Source: Caulobacter sp031457805 (GTDB lineage Bacteria > Pseudomonadota > Alphaproteobacteria > Caulobacterales > Caulobacteraceae). From it: a DNA stretch of 64,000 nucleotides. Location: assembly GCF_031457805.1 (NCBI RefSeq), contig NZ_JAVDXI010000002.1:310001-374000 (forward strand), written 5' to 3'. The notes beneath the pieces were generated by a model, which saw only the letters and a list, made by a program, of their open reading frames with translations, ran no database searches and was not told where the DNA came from. Below are positions 60,979-64,000 of this stretch, piece by piece (the first letter of the stretch is position 1; each line of letters opens with the position of its first letter). A program made the translations under genes and the position numbers.

Positions 60979-61694
60979 GCCAGGCTGGCCCGGCGACGGT
61001 TCTTTCGCGCGATCAGATCCTCGATATTGCCCATCGAAGAGACGATCCACTGCGCGGCGCGCAAGAGTCCGGACTGATGCAGGCGCTCGAGGGCCTCGCC
61101 GCTCAGGGCGCTCAATCGATCCGGCGCGATGGAATAGACGTCCGGAACGGCGTAGCTGGTATTGTCGTCCAGCTTGATCTCGATATCGATGGGCTCGATC
61201 AGCCCGTACTGCTCGAAGGCTGCGAACATCGGGCCGGCGATCTCCAGGCCGTCGTGGATCTGGCCCAAGGTCTGGCTGACCGACTGCAGATACGGCGAAT
61301 TGCCCCCGGCCGACAGGAACAGTGGCTCGCCCTGGGCGCTGATGCGCGGATGGTCGAGATCGACATGGATCATGGGACGGGGCTCGCCGCCCCGCTCGTC
61401 CCGCTGCAGGGCGATCGAGAAGGGGCCACGGCGCTGTACGGCGGGAATGTAGCGCGCGTTCCAGCCAGCCTCGTCGAGGAAAAGGTTCTCGTCCCGATCA
61501 AGCCCAAGAAGCGCGACGGCCTGATAGGCGTCTGCGGCGTCCTTGCGGATCAGAATGGGATATTCGCGCTGCGCCGCTTCGAACTCGGTTGGCAGCAGCA
61601 GGGTCTGGTTGACGCCGTCGCCATAAGCGACGCCGTGGCCGGCGATCACCCGCAGATCGGCGTGATCAACGTTGTTGAGAAGCACTCGTTTCAT
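60975..61694 (-). CDS. SapC-family protein
   Basis: 239 residues. The SapC family is named after an S-layer-region protein of Campylobacter but is common in TonB-receptor loci of Caulobacter and Xanthomonas. Conserved parts are FEAAQREYPILIRKDA, DLDHPRISAQGEPLF, NSPYLQSVSQTLGQIHDG and VYSIAPDRLSALSG. No signal peptide. Function unknown. It sits between the receptor and the cupin-like gene with tight overlap to the latter, so it is in that operon. Confidence 0.85.
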   Translation of the reverse strand: MKRVLLNNVDHADLRVIAGHGVAYGDGVNQTLLLPTEFEAAQREYPILIRKDAADAYQAVALLGLDRDENLFLDEAGWNARYIPAVQRRGPFSIALQRDERGGEPRPMIHVDLDHPRISAQGEPLFLSAGGNSPYLQSVSQTLGQIHDGLEIAGPMFAAFEQYGLIEPIDIEIKLDDNTSYAVPDVYSIAPDRLSALSGEALERLHQSGLLRAAQWIVSSMGNIEDLIARKNRRRASLA

Positions 61695-61784
61695 GGACGC
61701 CTACCCACCCTGGATACGCTTACTTCAAAGGAAGAAAGGGGCCGCCGCAAGCGGCGACCCCATCCTTGCCTCTAGGACTTCCGA

Positions 61785-64000
61785 CTAGAAGCGGTAGCGC
61801 GCGCCCAGTAGGATGCGGCGATCCAGCTCTTGAGCGAACCACAGCTGGTTCTCATCGCGAGCGTAGGTCCGCAGGCTTTCCTTGGTCAGGTTGATGCCTT
61901 CCAGGGAGATCGCCAGCTTCGGCGTCACGTCGTAGCTGACGCTGATGTCCAGCTGACCGAACGGCGCGGTGTAGACCGGGTTCCGCGAGCCGCCACGGTT
62001 GGTGGCGTGCAGGTACTTGTCACGCCAGTTGTAGGCGATCCGCGCCGAGATCCCGTTCTTGTCGTAGATCAGGGTCGCGTTGGCCGTGTCCGACAGACCC
62101 AGCAGAGCGAACTGATCTTGCGACGGGCTCGCGCCGTTGTCGAAGCTCACATCGCCGCGCACCATCGTGTAGGCCCCCGACACACCAAAGCCGGTGTCGC
62201 CGAAGAAGTGCTGCGCCGCGATTTCGAAGCCGTGGATCTTGCCGGTCTTGTTGTTGATCGGCTTGGAGACCTGGAAGTTGAACAGCGGATCGGTGCTGTT
62301 GGGCGAGATATCGACCGCCGCCAGGATCTGGTCCACGAAAGCCTGGTTCAGGTCGCCCGAGACGCCACGGTTGGCCTGGAACTGGGCCTGAGCCGCCGCC
62401 GAAGAACCGGTGGTCTGCAGCAGCGCCGTCATCGTGAACAGGTTCACGTCGGTCTGGTCGGCGCCGATGGCCGTCAGGATCGCCTTGGCGGTGCCCGAAC
62501 GGGTGCCCGCCGCGCCGGAGCTGACGTCACGCAGGCCGAACAGGTTCTGCGAAACGGTGCCGGTGCCCACGAAGTTGTTCACGCGCTTCTCGAAGAAGCC
62601 GGCCGTGATGTAGCTGCTGGGCTTATAGTACCACTCGAGCGAGACGTCGAAGTTGTCCGAGATCAGCGGCTCGAGGTCCGGGTTGCCGCTGGTGCCCAGC
62701 GGAATGGCGCCGTTGGCCACCGGACGGTTGGGCGTGCCCGCCGTCTGAGCGGCGAACAGGTTGCCGTAGTCCGGACGCGCGATCGTGCGGCTGAACGAGA
62801 AGCGACCAACGAGGTTTTCACGCAGGTCGAGGCTGAAATCCAGGGCCGGCAGCAGGTTCGAGTACTTGCCCTCGCCGGCCAGCGGCGCGTAGGTGGCCGC
62901 AGTGTCGAGACGGAAGTCGTTGTCCGCCGTCCAGACGATCGCGCTGGGCGTGCGCACCAGCGAGGTCGAGGTGACTTCGGTTTCCTCATAGCGGACGCCC
63001 GTCACCAGAGTGGCCGGCATGCCGCCAAGTTCCGACTTCCAGGTCACCTGGGCGTAACCGGCCAGGATGTCTTCGTCGACGCGGTTGTTGGCCTGACCGG
63101 TGATCCCCACCGCGTTGCCGCGGGCGACATACGCCTTGGACATCGCGTTGTAGAGGTCGATCGCGTCAGCGCGGAACGACACCAGACCAGCGCCGCTTTG
63201 CTTCAGGTCGAACTCGTTGAACTGGCAGGCCATGCAGAAGGCCTTGACCAGACCCGGCGCGTATTGCGCCACGTCGCGCGGGTTCGAGATACCCCAGCTG
63301 CCCAGGTCCTGCTGGGTCGAGCTGCCCGCCTGGACCATCTTCGACGTGCGGTAGTTGAAACCGAAGTCGAAGCGGCTGCCGTTGTCGTCGAGGTCATAGG
63401 TGACGTCGGCGCGGATTTCCTTGATCTCGTGCTGCTGGCTGTTCGTCCAGGTGCGGGCCACCTGGCTGCCCAGGTCACCGGCGTCCAGAGCGTTGTTGCC
63501 GTTGCCACGCGGAGCGGCGTCGTTGATCGTGATCGACTGGACCGGAACCTTGCCGCTGTAGTCGACCGAGTGCGACGAGACGATCGGCGCGCCGATCGAG
63601 ACCGTCGTCGAGCTGGTGCCGTTCGACGAGTGCGGACCGGAGTCGGCCTTCGACATATGACCGTCCAGCTTGACGCGCAGGCGGTCGGACAGATCCCATT
63701 CGGCGCTCAGACCATAGGACTCAAGGGTGTCTTCGTTGCTGCGGTACTGCTGCTCGAAGCCCATGTCCTTGGTGCCGCTGAGCTGCTCTTGCAGCAGCAC
63801 GGCGGTCGCAACGACGGGATTGTTGTCGAACGTGACCTTGTCGAACGGACGGTTGAACCAGTTGGTGCTGTCGTTGCGGCGTTCGAACGACTTGTTCACG
63901 GCGTACAGGGCGTCGGCCGTGATCGTCAGGTTCTCGGTCGGGCGGTACTGCGCCGTCAGCTGACCGTTGATCCGCTCACGCTCGCCTTGCGAGAAGTGGT
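61785..64000 (-). CDS. TonB-dependent receptor, C-terminal part (5' end outside window)
   Basis: Outer-membrane beta-barrel that imports a specific nutrient using TonB energy. At least 738 residues of the barrel are inside the window and the frame stays open past the right edge; the GTG at 63899 is only an internal codon. Barrel strands alternate in the usual way (YEETEVTSTSLVRTPSAIVW, LVGRFSFSRTIARPDYGNLF) and the last residues are ARYRF, the C-terminal aromatic needed for barrel insertion. The plug and TonB box lie beyond the window. Followed by SapC, cupin-like and halogenase genes, a locus type linked to uptake and modification of plant- or algae-derived compounds in related bacteria. Confidence 0.92.
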   Translation of the reverse strand, partial: HFSQGERERINGQLTAQYRPTENLTITADALYAVNKSFERRNDSTNWFNRPFDKVTFDNNPVVATAVLLQEQLSGTKDMGFEQQYRSNEDTLESYGLSAEWDLSDRLRVKLDGHMSKADSGPHSSNGTSSTTVSIGAPIVSSHSVDYSGKVPVQSITINDAAPRGNGNNALDAGDLGSQVARTWTNSQQHEIKEIRADVTYDLDDNGSRFDFGFNYRTSKMVQAGSSTQQDLGSWGISNPRDVAQYAPGLVKAFCMACQFNEFDLKQSGAGLVSFRADAIDLYNAMSKAYVARGNAVGITGQANNRVDEDILAGYAQVTWKSELGGMPATLVTGVRYEETEVTSTSLVRTPSAIVWTADNDFRLDTAATYAPLAGEGKYSNLLPALDFSLDLRENLVGRFSFSRTIARPDYGNLFAAQTAGTPNRPVANGAIPLGTSGNPDLEPLISDNFDVSLEWYYKPSSYITAGFFEKRVNNFVGTGTVSQNLFGLRDVSSGAAGTRSGTAKAILTAIGADQTDVNLFTMTALLQTTGSSAAAQAQFQANRGVSGDLNQAFVDQILAAVDISPNSTDPLFNFQVSKPINNKTGKIHGFEIAAQHFFGDTGFGVSGAYTMVRGDVSFDNGASPSQDQFALLGLSDTANATLIYDKNGISARIAYNWRDKYLHATNRGGSRNPVYTAPFGQLDISVSYDVTPKLAISLEGINLTKESLRTYARDENQLWFAQELDRRILLGARYRF

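Noticed and set aside
63899..63901. GTG as start of the TonB receptor
   Set aside because: The reading frame continues upstream to the window edge with barrel-like sequence, so this is an internal codon.
1..64000. CRISPR array, tRNA or rRNA genes
   Set aside because: No regular spaced repeats and no cloverleaf or rRNA sequence found by reading; a tRNAscan or Infernal run would be needed to exclude small RNAs.

Overview
The window is high-GC alphaproteobacterial chromosome and almost certainly Caulobacter, close to C. vibrioides/crescentus. The evidence is a recognisable RsaA S-layer gene (49879-53589, minus strand) followed by rsaD, rsaE, gmd, perB, per, two glycosyltransferases and rsaF, plus a CtrA-type TTAA-N7-TTAA site upstream of eipA. 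The RsaA here (about 1236 residues) is longer than the 1026-residue C. crescentus CB15 protein and differs in its middle, so this is probably not CB15/NA1000 itself. I saw no rRNA, tRNA or CRISPR array.

Layout. 1-1480: end of a glycosyltransferase gene and a GT9 heptosyltransferase gene (envelope glycans). 1503-1968: a GIY-YIG nuclease gene between two near-identical inverted repeats. 1983-11204: YitT protein, infC, S9 peptidase, MFS exporter, rpmI-rplT and pheS-pheT, with palindromic repeats between them. 11466-17655: small protein, tandem ACT-like proteins, msrA, two DUF4139 proteins, a UPF0114 protein and eipA. 17817-19625: lepA. 19844-24042: a histidine kinase/response regulator pair with two exported proteins. 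24364-36190: mixed envelope genes (VanY-type carboxypeptidase, L,D-transpeptidase, penicillin-acylase family enzyme, beta/gamma-crystallins, entericidin, DUF983, DUF3309, MFS, DUF599). 36760-49619 plus rsaA: the S-layer and S-layer-anchoring glycan locus. 53853-58405: an XRE regulator divergent from rsaA, a large unknown protein, an FkbM methyltransferase and a glycosyltransferase. 58421-64000: flavin-dependent halogenase, cupin-like, SapC-like protein and a TonB-dependent receptor cut by the window end.

How it works together. RsaA is exported by a type I system (RsaD ATPase, RsaE adaptor, RsaF outer-membrane channel) and anchored on a lipopolysaccharide whose O-chain contains N-acetylperosamine. 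Gmd, Per and PerB make that sugar nucleotide and the neighbouring glycosyltransferases probably assemble the chain. The receptor-SapC-cupin-halogenase group looks like one outer-membrane uptake unit.

The most unusual signal is in the repeats. One family has terminal CTAG sequences that coincide with the stop codons of six different genes. A second family exists both as a roughly 100-bp empty inverted pair and as a roughly 465-bp version with a GIY-YIG nuclease gene between the arms. A third family has been read through to form the N-terminus of an exported DUF4139 protein.
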